DNA of 64,000 nucleotides from Rhodobacter sp. CZR27 (GCF_002407205.1 NZ_CP023549.1:372001-436000), one strand, 5' to 3'; numbered from the stretch's first letter, positions 46,901 to 56,659 are shown. Numbers and translations are program-made. Notes: generated from the sequence alone by a model not told the origin.

Positions 46901-49900
46901 GTGGTCGAGCAGGCGAGGAGGTTGATCTGGCCTTCGTTGAAAGCCTTCTCGTATTCCTTCAGTTGGCTGCGCGCCAATTGGGCCGAATGTTCCTGCGCCC
47001 GCATGTAGGGGCTGTAGAGCACCGCGCGGTTGTGCAGCCCAGTCCACACCTTCTGCTCGCGGAGTCGTGCGACGTCGAGGTCCTTCGCCAGCCACTCGGC
47101 CATCTCGGAACGCTCGGCTGCCATTAGGCCGCCGCGCCGGGCAAGAGGAGCGGTCGGAAAGAGCAGTTCGGTCATCGGCCGCGTCGCATCCAGTGGGCTG
47201 CAGCCCTTGATCGCATAGGCAAAGACCCGTCGCGACAGAGGGCAAAGCCAAGCCTTGCGATAGGGCTGGATCTCGGCCTTTGAGAAATCGAGCGCCACGG
47301 CATTCTGTGTCCAGAGCTTGCAGGCATGCCACACGATCAGCTGATAGACCTTGCGCAGAACCCCATCCGCATCTTCGAGGTCGGCGAGGTCGCCGCGCGC
47401 ACCGCCGGTAAGGGCAAGCGCATTCAACGCCACGCGGTGCATTCGGGAAGCTTCCGGGACGAGGGCGGTGGGAAAAGCCTCGGACCCCAGCCGATCCTCC
47501 TTGGCAACGTTGTTCGAACAGGCCTTGCGCAGCTGGCCCCATTTCGGCGCGATCCAGCGCATGTGATGTTCGGGCTGCAGCGCCACGACCATCTTTTCGC
47601 GGAAGAAAAGATCAACCGCAGACAGAACCAGACCAAGGTAGTCCTCCTTGGTCACTCCTCGGCCCTGTAGTTCGAGTGGCAGCTCCTGTTCCAGAACCGC
47701 ACGTTCCAAGGCCGGAAAGGCAAGCCGGGCCAGGCCCATGGTCTCGGCGTTGTTCTGCCGGACCGGGCGACGCATGATTTCCCGCATCAAGAGAACCTGC
47801 GCCAAGGCCTCGTTCTGATTGACGAATTCATCGCCCCGATCCTTCCAGACCTCGCGCACGAAAAGGCCCAGCTCTGGATGCCCGGCAAGGTCCGAGACGG
47901 CCGTGTTCCATTTCACGCCGGACGTGGCACTTGTTTGCGCCATAACGGCGTCGAGTTGGCTCTGCAGAAGATCCGCCGTGCTCTCATCGCCGATGGCGAG
48001 CATCGCCTGGATGCCCTGCCGCAGGCGGGCGATATTTTCGAGCGGAAGAGGAGCGGCGGCGGTTTGGGCGGCCTGAACCTCGTGCCAGAGAAACGAGCGC
48101 GTCAGGCTTCGCTCTGCTTCGGCTTGCAGCTTGGCAGCGAGCCGCGCCACGCCCTGACGGCTGTCGGTGAAGCTGATCGCGCCACGGCCGGCCAAGGGTT
48201 TCGCTGCGGGCTCTGAGTCGGGCAGGCTGAAGGCCTCGATCATCGTTTGCATGTTCTGGCCCATCAGATAGGCCGGGCTGAAGCGCAAGTGTTTGAAAGA
48301 GCTCGTGTCGCGCGTCTCGGAGCAGGGGCAAACTGGCTCGGCGTCGACGACGCGCAACGGAAGGTGGCCTGGCGGCAGTTCAGCAAGGTTCGAGAAGATT
48401 TCGAGCGTCTCGGCGTTGACATAGACCAGCCGCCCGACCGTCGCAGCGCTGGTGACCCAAAAGTCGGTCTGAGGCGCAGGGCCGGTTTGCGTGCCGTCCT
48501 CCTCGATGTCAGTGGCGTAGTCGTCTTCGACCAAAGCTTGGGGCAGGACGAGGCGGTGCTGGGCACCGAACTCTTGCTGCGCCTTCAGATGGGGTGTGCC
48601 GCAATCATTGCAGATCGCCAATTCCATGCACGGCGCGCCACAGGTGCAGCGCTCGCGCAGAGTGAAATGCACTTGGCCAAATGGCCATTCTCCATCGCGC
48701 AGCTCGGCCGCAGCATGGGGACAGGCCGGGTCAAGACAGGCCCAGGCCCCACCCAAAGCCCGCAGGAAGAGGTGACCGCGCCAGCGCAAGAGGGGCAGGC
48801 TCTCAGGCGTAGCGCATGCCTGCGCCACGAGGTCGAGAAGCGTCTCGGCCTCGTCATGGGCATCCGCCCGACCAAAGGCGTGCAGGGCGATCTCGCCCAG
48901 GGTCAGGCCGGATTTCAACCGGGGGCGCAGCGCCTGGATGCGAGGATGCGGGGCCAAAGCCTCCCAGCGTGCGGCATCGTCGGGAAGCATCTTCAGCGAA
49001 CCGAGGTCCAGGGGCGTGTCGGCCGCCGCCTCGGGGAAGGGCGCCTCGACAGCCTCCCCCTGGATCACGGTCACCTTGTCGGCCCCTGCCCCGGACAGAC
49101 CCTGCATAAATTCCGACAAGCGTGTGCCCGTGTCATCCTCGATCGTGGCAGAAGTCGCCATCAACCGCACATTTTCGGGCTCGACACCGAAGGCCGCCCT
49201 GACGCGGCGCAGGAGCATCGCCATTTCAGAAGCTTGGGCGCCGACATAGCTATGAGCCTCGTCAAGCACGATCCAGCGCAGTAGGCCCTGCGACTTCTTC
49301 AGGATCGATTGATCCTCGGCTCGCAGAAGCATGTACTCCAGCATCGTGATATTGGTCACGAGGATAGACGGGGGCTTCTCGCGCAGCGACTTGCGGTCGA
49401 GGACCTCGCCAAGCGCTCCGATCGTCCCGCTGTTCTTCTCGGGCGTGTCGCCGTTGTAGAGAACATAGGACACCTTGCCACCCAGGCCCTCCGCCCAAGC
49501 AGAGAGTCTGTCACGCTGGCTCTGGATCAACGCGTTCAGCGGATAGACGATGATCGCGCGGATCCCGCCGCCCACATGAGGTTCGCGCAGGATGTCGTTC
49601 AGAATTGGAATCATAAAGCATTCGGTCTTGCCCGACCCCGTCCCAGAGGAGACGAGCACCGAATGTCCTGCCCCAGCTGCCTCCCACGCGCGAACCTGAT
49701 GTAGGTAGGGTTTGCGGCTGGCGGGCATCCGTTCACGAGCGGCCTGATCGAGCGCACGGACGAGCCGTTCGTCGAGAAGCTTGCCCGCCATGGCGCCGAA
49801 AGTCTCGGATGCAGGCGCCCAGTCCTGCGCCACCTCGATGACCGGATCCGCCAGCAGGCTTCCGGGGCGGCCCGGCGGGGCTGAGAGCGCGCGGCGGATG

Positions 49901-50004
49901 TGCCGGTTCAGCGCTCCATTGTTCGAACGCAGAAAGTCTCCGATTGCCTCGGCCGATTGATCGGCGATGCGGGCCATCGTGGCGCCCAGGTTGGAAGTCA
50001 GCAT
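43996..50004 (-). CDS. druE: DruE-like DUF1998 helicase (Druantia type III)
   Basis: Very large (2002 aa) superfamily-2 helicase. Walker A is SSGTGSGKTE at 119-128, DEAH at 248-251, SATSATIE-type motif III in LMATSATIEDD, and the second RecA domain includes STTMEMGVDLSNVGLVVNSN and motif VI QRVGRAGRR near 1061. A zinc-ribbon-like cluster CKCSACGKPH...CSCG lies near 1338, and the DUF1998 cysteine cluster CPEGCSHGCPAC near 1590. Size, DUF1998 and the DruH-like gene one base upstream identify it as DruE, the shared component of Druantia anti-phage systems. Translation is probably coupled to druH (TGA-C-ATG). It is the last gene of the operon and ends beside the tRNA-fMet remnant. Confidence 0.88.
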   Translation of the reverse strand: MLTSNLGATMARIADQSAEAIGDFLRSNNGALNRHIRRALSAPPGRPGSLLADPVIEVAQDWAPASETFGAMAGKLLDERLVRALDQAARERMPASRKPYLHQVRAWEAAGAGHSVLVSSGTGSGKTECFMIPILNDILREPHVGGGIRAIIVYPLNALIQSQRDRLSAWAEGLGGKVSYVLYNGDTPEKNSGTIGALGEVLDRKSLREKPPSILVTNITMLEYMLLRAEDQSILKKSQGLLRWIVLDEAHSYVGAQASEMAMLLRRVRAAFGVEPENVRLMATSATIEDDTGTRLSEFMQGLSGAGADKVTVIQGEAVEAPFPEAAADTPLDLGSLKMLPDDAARWEALAPHPRIQALRPRLKSGLTLGEIALHAFGRADAHDEAETLLDLVAQACATPESLPLLRWRGHLFLRALGGAWACLDPACPHAAAELRDGEWPFGQVHFTLRERCTCGAPCMELAICNDCGTPHLKAQQEFGAQHRLVLPQALVEDDYATDIEEDGTQTGPAPQTDFWVTSAATVGRLVYVNAETLEIFSNLAELPPGHLPLRVVDAEPVCPCSETRDTSSFKHLRFSPAYLMGQNMQTMIEAFSLPDSEPAAKPLAGRGAISFTDSRQGVARLAAKLQAEAERSLTRSFLWHEVQAAQTAAAPLPLENIARLRQGIQAMLAIGDESTADLLQSQLDAVMAQTSATSGVKWNTAVSDLAGHPELGLFVREVWKDRGDEFVNQNEALAQVLLMREIMRRPVRQNNAETMGLARLAFPALERAVLEQELPLELQGRGVTKEDYLGLVLSAVDLFFREKMVVALQPEHHMRWIAPKWGQLRKACSNNVAKEDRLGSEAFPTALVPEASRMHRVALNALALTGGARGDLADLEDADGVLRKVYQLIVWHACKLWTQNAVALDFSKAEIQPYRKAWLCPLSRRVFAYAIKGCSPLDATRPMTELLFPTAPLARRGGLMAAERSEMAEWLAKDLDVARLREQKVWTGLHNRAVLYSPYMRAQEHSAQLARSQLKEYEKAFNEGQINLLACSTTMEMGVDLSNVGLVVNSNVPPSVSNYRQRVGRAGRRREPWAFGVTWCRDMPLDNQVFEEPRRLLHGRMAAPRVTLNSPILMARHVNAAAFAGWVRGQGGMKVMDKIGPFFGMDAEGKIQPDAAVDRFLAALNGPEAATLLPGVETLLRGSCLEGRAVVELARQVAGEMKRIVDRWRGEYKALVQRGAASSEADVSQALKARAANMHGAYLLSELSKEGFTPAYGFPSDVVTFDHIGKRRGQDTGWRDEMQGRGGASRTLDVALREYAPGSDLVINGLVYTSEGIRPAWSSQANASHLEDLRQLCKCSACGKPHLARDLPEVCSCGASLQVAASRKTLRPVGFVGRSEPHIGYELLKSPTFRMPEISADDAAWSDLPGGPAFRLRATAKGQVITLGSGEEDAGYAICLVCGRAASEHTADAFGKGPLPAAMDGHRPLISGPKSSMVSGRCIGGEGTSKIQRHVHLVHDRMTDVFEMQMPQGTTQGTGLAFAAALREVLSSWLGVDAEEIGLATGISMGADQSRRVSAYLFDRAAGGAGLSLRLGEEGRVAALISKVVDRLECPEGCSHGCPACILRPDMNMAQVSPNRPAAAELAGQLRNLLRLDPRKQTFGPKSVVASQPLVDLINQQISQGTALALTIFARGRPDTWSLSEWPILSVLTAWRQSLPVQVVFQTEALQDPKLDVATRMQLLRIADDGGIHHRADLPQPRLMPLLAAIRTAEGLIGAAAASPSEAHPDAEWGRGKVGLLVTGPIKDLPELALMPVTELLPQAEPGKSAYAILGARTNVALPGFGRAFWSIVEADAPALYATLAKEGVEELRYDDRYFRKPLHFQLLREILLAAPGRTTNLVFRLYTLEMDPIALPGQVDHNLSCDDDRQTLFDELFPGDRLAILPMSETEHARSLTLKTTKGSKVIIYFDQGMDLWRLTQRVSTVHGRDMGKLAAELEKLNVTVAARSPSNPTLFLCRV

Positions 50005-50005
50005 G

Positions 50006-53000
50006 TCAGGTTCTCGAAGTGGTCATAGCCAGGAACAGCGCCGGATGAAGGGCGCGCGCAAAAAGATCGGGTGCAGCGGCCTCGACCAGAACGGCGTCGA
50101 GTCGGCTCGATGGACCGAAGGAGGGGGCGAGGCCCATGGACACTTCGGCCGTAGCCAACGCCGCCCCGACAACCAACTGAACCGTGCGTTGGAAGTCGGC
50201 GTCCGGTCGCGCGAGGCACCTGGGCGTGAGGGGATTGATCCCGCGTGGCAGGCTCGGGTCAGAGCGAGCGATCACCTGCACCGCCTCGGCCAGCGCTTTT
50301 TGCGGATTGGGCAGCAGGAGACCGTCGAAGCGCTGGTCGCGAGCGACATCGGCGAGAAGGCCGGCCTCGATCAGGACGACAGCGACATGACCCGCCAGAT
50401 CAGGCCGCAGATCCCGCAAAAGCGCCAAGCGGCCAATTATCGCTTGCCGGGTCATGGCAGTCGCATCCTGCTCGTGTTGCCCTGCGAGGATCAACGCGGA
50501 TATCGTCGCTTGCAGGTGTCTCGTCACCGCCTCCACCAAGACGCGCAGGGGGAAGGCTGGCCAGAAGACGCTCCAGTACCCTTCGAGTGCAAAAAGGGCC
50601 GAGACCTCGGGCGGGCGCAGGGTCACCAGCATAGCCGCAAGCGCTGCCGGGCACTGTGCGAGGGCGTGAAACTGGTCCAGCATGGCTGGATCTCCGCCAT
50701 CTCGCGCTGAAAGGATCAACTGCAAGAGCTTGCGCCACGCCCCGGTAGCGGCGCTGCCCGCCTCTGCCTGCACCTCGAAGTCGCGGCGATAGGCCTCGAT
50801 CCGCGCGTCCCGCGTGCTGCGCGGCGTGGGTTCCGCCGCCTCGGGCGGGGTCGCGGTCCAAGCCACCGGGCGCTGCTGCAGGCCATCAAACCGACCTTGG
50901 ACCAGCCAGAGCCCGGTTTCGATGCCGCTGGCCTCGCGCAGGTTCAGCGCTTCGGTCTTCATAGTGGCAGAAAGCTCGCGAACCTCCCCGGTCTCAAGCT
51001 GCAGAAGGTGAAGCTCGGCCGTGCCGGGACGTTGTTCGGGTGCCAGCATGGCTCCCCGCGCCAAGTCCGCGGCAAGCCCCAGTGTCAGCAGGTCGCCTTG
51101 CAGGTGCATTTGGCCATGATAGCGGCGTAAGTTGATCCGGCCGCTGCGCCCGGCCGAGTTGTGCAGCGAGACACTGGCCGAATTGTCTGCCGTCCCCTGT
51201 GCGAGAAGCCTCCGCAGCAAGTCCTCTTGCCGCACCAAGGGCGCCATGCCCGAGATACGCAGGTCGAAACCTCGGCCATTGACCAGGTCGATTGCCAACC
51301 CGCACTTCGTTCCTGGGGCAAGGTAGCTGATCCCCGCCAGCTGGTCGAAGGACAGATCAAGGTCGCGCGGCGGAAGGACCCGACCATCACGGATGAAATG
51401 CGGCTGCGTGGCGGGCCAAGGGGCCGTCAACTCCAGCGACCTGCCGCTGGCGATCTCGGTCAAGGTCAGGGTCACAAAGGCAGTCTCGGGCGCCCGCGTC
51501 GGCAGGGACAGCGCGAGGGGGGCAGTGCCGGTCCGGCCATGCGCTACCAAATCTCCGGCGCGAAGATCAAGAATGAGGCCCGGCGGCAGGCCCGAGGCGA
51601 TGAGATTCAGCCCTCCGGTCGGGATTTCTGTCGCCAGGATCTTTACGTCGGACGGAACCGAGACAGTGCGCGCGACGGCAAGCTGCTCGTCATCGGCAAC
51701 CCACTCCCAGAATTCAGCCCCGTACAGGCTGTTCGGCCGCGTACCACGCCGAACCTGACCCGGGCCAAGAGGCATCAACGGCCCCTCTCCCCGCTGGCCG
51801 TGGACCGTGGGCCGCCCGAGATAGATCGCATCTCCGCTGACCAGCCGCCAGCCCGACAGGAGCTTGCCAAGGAAGTAGAGTGCGGCAGGCTCACTATCGC
51901 TTTCCGCGCCCGTCTCGATCCTCAGAGTTTGCGCCCCCAGCCGCACATGGCCAGAACCGTTCAGCTCGACCAGCCGCGCCCCCACCACCTCGACCTCGCG
52001 CCCGGGAACCAGCCCCTCGGAGAGTTCGGCGTCAGCATCGGGGGCCAGCGCCACCCAAATGCTCTCGGCCCGGGTCTTGCCGCCCGAGAGCTGGCGCAGG
52101 CGAAGCCGATCACCGAGGGTCTCCTGCCCCGCCCAGAAGCTCGGCGCCTCCTCTGGCGGCGGGAGGGCGGATAGTGCCGTCCAAGGGCCAAGGATCTGGT
52201 TGTCGTCCATCACGTCGAAGTCCAGCGACGCGCCAAGGTCGAGCGGCAGTACCTCGGGTCCCGTAGCGCCTAGTCGTTCAAGATCGCGCGTGCCTCCTTC
52301 GGTGGCCTTCATTACTCGATAGACAAGGGGCCTGCGCGAGATGAAGCGGGGCACAAGGCGCAGCATCGCCTTGTCGGAACCGGGCAGCGCCGCGAGGGGC
52401 AGTTTCGCCTCGGCTGACAGAATCGCGACGGGCATGGCTCGGCCATCGGTGCCAAGATGAATCTCGCGCCGGGCCAGTGGAGCCTTGGGACGTTCCTTGT
52501 GGACGACGGCAAGGCTTGGGCGAATGATGTTCTCGATGATCGCTGGCGTCAGTCGCAGCGGCAGATCACGTTCCCAGCCTGACCTTTCGCGGTTCAGCCA
52601 GTCCTCGATCTGGTCTTGGGATAGACCCTTCGGAAGCGCCTCGCGCAGGTCATAAATCGCTTGGGCAAGATCGACGAAGAGCGCGACCGTGTCCGGCCCC
52701 TTCAGCGTATAGGGCAGGTAGCGCATCTTCTGCTGGGCGATGTCCAGCGCCGTCTCGTAGCCAAGCGTCGTCACCCCCCCGCGTCGACCAATCTCGTCGA
52801 TCATGTCACGCAGCACCTGAGCGTGAAGCTTCGCCTTCTCCAGGACGGCCAAGGGAATTCCTCCTTCGGCCATCAGGCTATACATGAAGAGCCGGTGCCC
52901 GCTCAGACCACGCCGCAGGGGGCGGAACCAATAGTCGAGCCCAAGCTGAACGACGCCTGCTCCCGACGTGCCCTCGAAGATCCTTGGCATCGGGGCATTG

Positions 53001-53236
53001 ATGAACTCCCAGCTAAGCCCGGCGCCATCGTAGTGCCGCCGGATCCGCTCGGCCGCCCAGAGCACATAGAGCCCAGCCCAGCCGGACTTGCGCTTGAGCG
53101 CGCGCGGCAGGGATGCCAGCGTAGCCTCGATTTGGTCGTAAATCTCGTCCGACAAGCCGTAGGCATGAAGCTGTCGCCCATCGGGACCAGTTATTTCCGC
53201 CCTTTCAAATACTTGCTTCAGAAAATTTGGTGTCAT
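50006..53236 (-). CDS. druH: DruH-like protein (STY4851 family), Druantia type III
   Basis: A 1076-aa protein without a known catalytic motif. The start at 53236 opens directly with the family-like region PNFLKQVFERAEITGPDGRQ and LHAYGLSDEIYDQIEATLAS; an in-frame ATG at 53320 lacks a ribosome site. The N-terminal half contains conserved aromatic blocks such as FWFRPLRRGLSGHRL-like DYWFRPLRRGLSGHRLFMYS and RHYDGAGLSWEFI. The middle is strand-rich, and the last 250 residues are helical. Adjacent to a DUF1998 helicase with a one-base gap, this matches the two-gene Druantia type III layout. The molecular role of DruH is not established. The assignment rests on size, the N-terminal pattern and context. 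Confidence 0.75.
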   Translation of the reverse strand: MTPNFLKQVFERAEITGPDGRQLHAYGLSDEIYDQIEATLASLPRALKRKSGWAGLYVLWAAERIRRHYDGAGLSWEFINAPMPRIFEGTSGAGVVQLGLDYWFRPLRRGLSGHRLFMYSLMAEGGIPLAVLEKAKLHAQVLRDMIDEIGRRGGVTTLGYETALDIAQQKMRYLPYTLKGPDTVALFVDLAQAIYDLREALPKGLSQDQIEDWLNRERSGWERDLPLRLTPAIIENIIRPSLAVVHKERPKAPLARREIHLGTDGRAMPVAILSAEAKLPLAALPGSDKAMLRLVPRFISRRPLVYRVMKATEGGTRDLERLGATGPEVLPLDLGASLDFDVMDDNQILGPWTALSALPPPEEAPSFWAGQETLGDRLRLRQLSGGKTRAESIWVALAPDADAELSEGLVPGREVEVVGARLVELNGSGHVRLGAQTLRIETGAESDSEPAALYFLGKLLSGWRLVSGDAIYLGRPTVHGQRGEGPLMPLGPGQVRRGTRPNSLYGAEFWEWVADDEQLAVARTVSVPSDVKILATEIPTGGLNLIASGLPPGLILDLRAGDLVAHGRTGTAPLALSLPTRAPETAFVTLTLTEIASGRSLELTAPWPATQPHFIRDGRVLPPRDLDLSFDQLAGISYLAPGTKCGLAIDLVNGRGFDLRISGMAPLVRQEDLLRRLLAQGTADNSASVSLHNSAGRSGRINLRRYHGQMHLQGDLLTLGLAADLARGAMLAPEQRPGTAELHLLQLETGEVRELSATMKTEALNLREASGIETGLWLVQGRFDGLQQRPVAWTATPPEAAEPTPRSTRDARIEAYRRDFEVQAEAGSAATGAWRKLLQLILSARDGGDPAMLDQFHALAQCPAALAAMLVTLRPPEVSALFALEGYWSVFWPAFPLRVLVEAVTRHLQATISALILAGQHEQDATAMTRQAIIGRLALLRDLRPDLAGHVAVVLIEAGLLADVARDQRFDGLLLPNPQKALAEAVQVIARSDPSLPRGINPLTPRCLARPDADFQRTVQLVVGAALATAEVSMGLAPSFGPSSRLDAVLVEAAAPDLFARALHPALFLAMTTSRT

Positions 53237-53346
53237 AGTATCCACGGCATTTTTGGTTCTGAAGCGGAGTTGTTTTGCTTCGGCAGAAATAGGTATCGGA
53301 TGGCTGTGAAACTGGCCCACCCATCAAAGTGCGATGACCTCTAGAA
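53237..53346 (-). promoter_or_regulatory. AT-rich gap between the DUF499 gene and druH
   Basis: About 110 bases separate these genes, while all the other junctions in the operon are under 15 bases. The stretch is visibly richer in A and T than its surroundings and could contain a separate promoter for druH-druE. No confident -35/-10 pair can be named. Confidence 0.3.
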
Positions 53347-56300
53347 CTACTTCACGCACTTATCGATGAACCCGAGCGTGTTTGCATTTTCCAGGAGCGT
53401 CCTAACCTTGCTGCGGTCCAAGCCAGAAGGCACTTCCGCATCGATTTCCAAGCGCAGAGCCACCTCGCTGCCGGGCAATATCGTCAACTGCTCTACAATT
53501 GCCTCTATGATTTGCCGCATTTCATGCGCAGGACGTTCCGGCGAAATCATGACGGTGCCAATGAAACGAGTTGGATTCCGCTCCGGCTGAACGACAGGTC
53601 CAGTCGGTCGAAGGCCAGTTTGCTCAGCGGCCGCTTTCGTCGGTATATGTGCCGGTTCAGCCGTCGCCGCTGCGGCCGCGGCAGTTTCGACAGTCTGCTT
53701 CTCTGCCACATCGGGTTTTACGATAACACTGTCGGCGTCGATCACTACCGGCGCGCTCGCTCCGCTCTGCGAGACCAGTCCAACATAGCGGCCTGCCTTT
53801 TCATCCCAACGCTCCGCGTAGGCAAAGGGTCCAGGTACCATCGCGCTGACTGACGACCGCACCGTCTTGATCAGCACGTTCCGATCCTTGACACGCGGTA
53901 AATAGATATAGCGGTTCAGGTATTCCCAGAGGTCCCTGAGCGAGAGATGGCCCTTGCCGTTCCAGATGTACTTCTGCAATTCGCGGTCGAGGCGAGCTGG
54001 GCCGAGCTCAGGCAGGAGGCCCTCGTCGCTGGCCAGCTTCTTGCTGGCGCGTGACAACAAACCATCCTGCGCCGGAACCTTGGAAGTGATCCATTCGAGA
54101 TCCGCCTGCGCACCATCCTGCATCGGGTAGATCAGGTAGCACCACGTCTCCTTCAGCCTCGTCTTTACCGTCTCCGCAGCCTCAGTGACTTTCGCCTTGG
54201 CCAGCGCACTGTCCCTCTGCGTCAGGTTCAGGCGATCTGTGTCCTTGACGATTCCCGTCCAGGCAAGCGAGGCGCGCATTGCCTCTTTCAGTCCGTCAAG
54301 CTGGCGCGACTCGGCGGCGAGGAAGATGAGCATGTTGCGATAGACCCGCGGGGTGGATCCGCGCTGAAGCAGAATGTCCTTTGCCTCGGTCATCGCCTCG
54401 GAGTTGTCGCGCCCCGAGTGGGGATGGGCCACGCCGAGCACAACCGCGCGAACCCCGCCGGGTTCGTCCGGAACATCAGCCGAATTGCTGGGTGCGACCT
54501 GAACCGTATCGAAATGCCCCCGGTCACCCAAGCCGTTGATGTAGGCCGCCAGCGCCTTGTCGATCTCCAGCAGGACGAGCGCTTCCTCGATCTGCCCTGC
54601 TCGATCCGCGGCAAGGCGATTGAGGCTCGCCGACATCGAGTACCAGTAACGGCCAAGGTCGCCATGCATGAACCGCGCGTTGTTCGCGAGGCGTCGGAGG
54701 GCGTCACCGAAGATGGCAGGACGCTCGCCGGGTTGCACGACGCCAAGGTGGATCTGTCGGTCATCCAGCCCCTTGTTGTCCTGTCCGTGGGTCGGCGCGG
54801 TCCCCATGAAGATCGCCCGCGCCACACGGCGGGTGGCCGAATAGCGATTGAGGTTCGGTGCTGACTGGTCGATCCGGTACGGAGTTGAGTTAGGCCCATC
54901 AACATCACCCGCAATGATTGATTGCCACGACACGTCGAGGTAATGCAGCAACTCCGGTTCGACCCGCGCTGAATTGATGGACACGCTGCCCGGCATGATG
55001 ATCACTGAAGGGTCGTTGTTCATCCACAGCTCGTGGATCACCTGCGCCATTAGGCGCAGCACGCCACGGGTGCGCTGGAATTTTTCGAGCGAGCCCCAGC
55101 TGGTGTAAAGCTGGTCGAACAGCTCCGGATGGATAGGATAGGCCTTCTCCAGCTTACGACGGTAATCCTCGCCCTCGCAGTTCTGCGGGAACTCGTTGGG
55201 GCTGTCCCGATACATTTTAGCGAACTGCTTCAGCGTGTTGTCGCGATGGTGGAACTTGTCACCCGGGATATCCTTGAACAGGCGCCGCCGGACGATCTCA
55301 TAGCTTTCCTCCTGGTCGGCCGGGCGCCAGCCCGTCTCGACCCGGCTGAAGGTCTGCTTCAGGCGCGACAGTGCCTCCTGGCCACCTTCCCCACCGACCT
55401 CGATCTGCGACGCAGGCAGCGATGCCACCAACAGCGTGCCCGGGCTCGCCTTCACCGCCTCGGTAAGAGACTGAACGAAGGACAGGTTCGAGTCGAACGA
55501 CCCAGAGGGAAGGCCTTCGACCTTGTAGATCTGGCGCAGGTAGGCGACCCACTCATCGATCAGGATCAGCGACGGAGCGCACTGCCGGAACAGGTCTTCC
55601 AGCAGGTTCGAGCCCGGCGCGATGCCGTTCTCGTCGTTCTCGGCCACCAGCGCGTAGCCCGCCTCGCCGCCCAGCTGGAACGCCAGTTCTCCCCAAGTCG
55701 TGCGGATCGGCCGTCCGTAGTCCTTCTGTCGCTTCGCCGCATCCGAGGGACCATAGGAGGTGCCGACCAGCACCGCCCGGTTCACCTTCCCCGGCACGCT
55801 CAGCCCCTCGCGAGAGAACAGCTGGTCCAGCCCCGGCAGATCCTCGACCTTCGTGCCACCCGCCATGTGGTAAAGGGCCAGCATCGAGTGGGTCTTCCCA
55901 CCGCCGAAGTTCGTCTGCAACTCCACCACCGGATCGCCGCCGGTGCCCGACAGCCGTTTCGCTGCGCCGATCAGCAGGGTCGACAGGCCCGAGGTCAGAT
56001 AGGTGCGCGAAAAGAACTCCCGCGGGTTGCGATACTCCGCTGGCGCGCTGCCGTTGTGGACCTTCGCCAGGTCGGCCGCGAACTCGGCCTGCTGGAACTC
56101 GCCCGTGGCCACGTCCTGATGCGGCTCCACCACCTCGCGCCAGGGCAAAAGCCCCGCCACCGTTTCGACGGAGATATCCGACTTCTGGCTTTTCTTCCGC
56201 TCTTCGTTCCGCGCCAACTCGGTGAACTTGGTCCGCAGAATGGTGTCGCGCATGGCTGCGATCTTGTCGGCCGCTTCGCTTGAACTGACCGCCTCCAACA

Positions 56301-56649
56301 GGCGGCGCATGCTGTCCAAGGCCCGTTCCGCGTCGTCGTAGGTGAAGGTGCCGTCATGGGCGAGCTTGTTGCGGACGTCGACCAGTTCGTTGACGATCGA
56401 GCGGTGAGTCCGCTCCAGCGTCGTGCGGAAGCACTCGTTCCAGAACCGCTCCATGATCTGCAGGAGCTTCTGGGTGTCGAGCGTGAACTTGCCGTTCTGC
56501 TCAGGCCGCCACGTCGGGAACTCGGCGATCACCTTCTGTGGCCAGCCGGCGCCGAGGCCGGTCTCAAGCGATCGTATCACGTAGCCATGGAGGCCGTCGC
56601 GCATGAACTCCATGCCTTCAAAAACGTGCTGGCGCGTGCTTTTGGCCAT
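53347..56649 (-). CDS. DUF499 AAA+ ATPase with N-terminal Swt1-like HEPN domain
   Basis: A 1100-aa protein. Residues 60-120 (ERFWNECFRTTLERTHRSIV and DVRNKLAHDGTFTYDDAERA) resemble the Swt1-type HEPN fold, with an Rx4H motif Arg93-Asn-Lys-Leu-Ala-His98, the usual RNase active site of HEPN toxins. The ATPase follows: Walker A FGGGKTHSM at 248-256 and Walker B LILIDEWVAYL near 364, typical of DUF499 (COG1483). The C-terminal region is long and includes a Gln/Ala-rich linker. In many genomes DUF499 is encoded beside DUF1156 methyltransferases in defence islands, as here, where the upstream gene ends 10 bases before. Whether the HEPN domain cleaves RNA is inference. Confidence 0.85.
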   Translation of the reverse strand: MAKSTRQHVFEGMEFMRDGLHGYVIRSLETGLGAGWPQKVIAEFPTWRPEQNGKFTLDTQKLLQIMERFWNECFRTTLERTHRSIVNELVDVRNKLAHDGTFTYDDAERALDSMRRLLEAVSSSEAADKIAAMRDTILRTKFTELARNEERKKSQKSDISVETVAGLLPWREVVEPHQDVATGEFQQAEFAADLAKVHNGSAPAEYRNPREFFSRTYLTSGLSTLLIGAAKRLSGTGGDPVVELQTNFGGGKTHSMLALYHMAGGTKVEDLPGLDQLFSREGLSVPGKVNRAVLVGTSYGPSDAAKRQKDYGRPIRTTWGELAFQLGGEAGYALVAENDENGIAPGSNLLEDLFRQCAPSLILIDEWVAYLRQIYKVEGLPSGSFDSNLSFVQSLTEAVKASPGTLLVASLPASQIEVGGEGGQEALSRLKQTFSRVETGWRPADQEESYEIVRRRLFKDIPGDKFHHRDNTLKQFAKMYRDSPNEFPQNCEGEDYRRKLEKAYPIHPELFDQLYTSWGSLEKFQRTRGVLRLMAQVIHELWMNNDPSVIIMPGSVSINSARVEPELLHYLDVSWQSIIAGDVDGPNSTPYRIDQSAPNLNRYSATRRVARAIFMGTAPTHGQDNKGLDDRQIHLGVVQPGERPAIFGDALRRLANNARFMHGDLGRYWYSMSASLNRLAADRAGQIEEALVLLEIDKALAAYINGLGDRGHFDTVQVAPSNSADVPDEPGGVRAVVLGVAHPHSGRDNSEAMTEAKDILLQRGSTPRVYRNMLIFLAAESRQLDGLKEAMRASLAWTGIVKDTDRLNLTQRDSALAKAKVTEAAETVKTRLKETWCYLIYPMQDGAQADLEWITSKVPAQDGLLSRASKKLASDEGLLPELGPARLDRELQKYIWNGKGHLSLRDLWEYLNRYIYLPRVKDRNVLIKTVRSSVSAMVPGPFAYAERWDEKAGRYVGLVSQSGASAPVVIDADSVIVKPDVAEKQTVETAAAAAATAEPAHIPTKAAAEQTGLRPTGPVVQPERNPTRFIGTVMISPERPAHEMRQIIEAIVEQLTILPGSEVALRLEIDAEVPSGLDRSKVRTLLENANTLGFIDKCVK

Positions 56650-56659
56650 CCTGGCGTCC

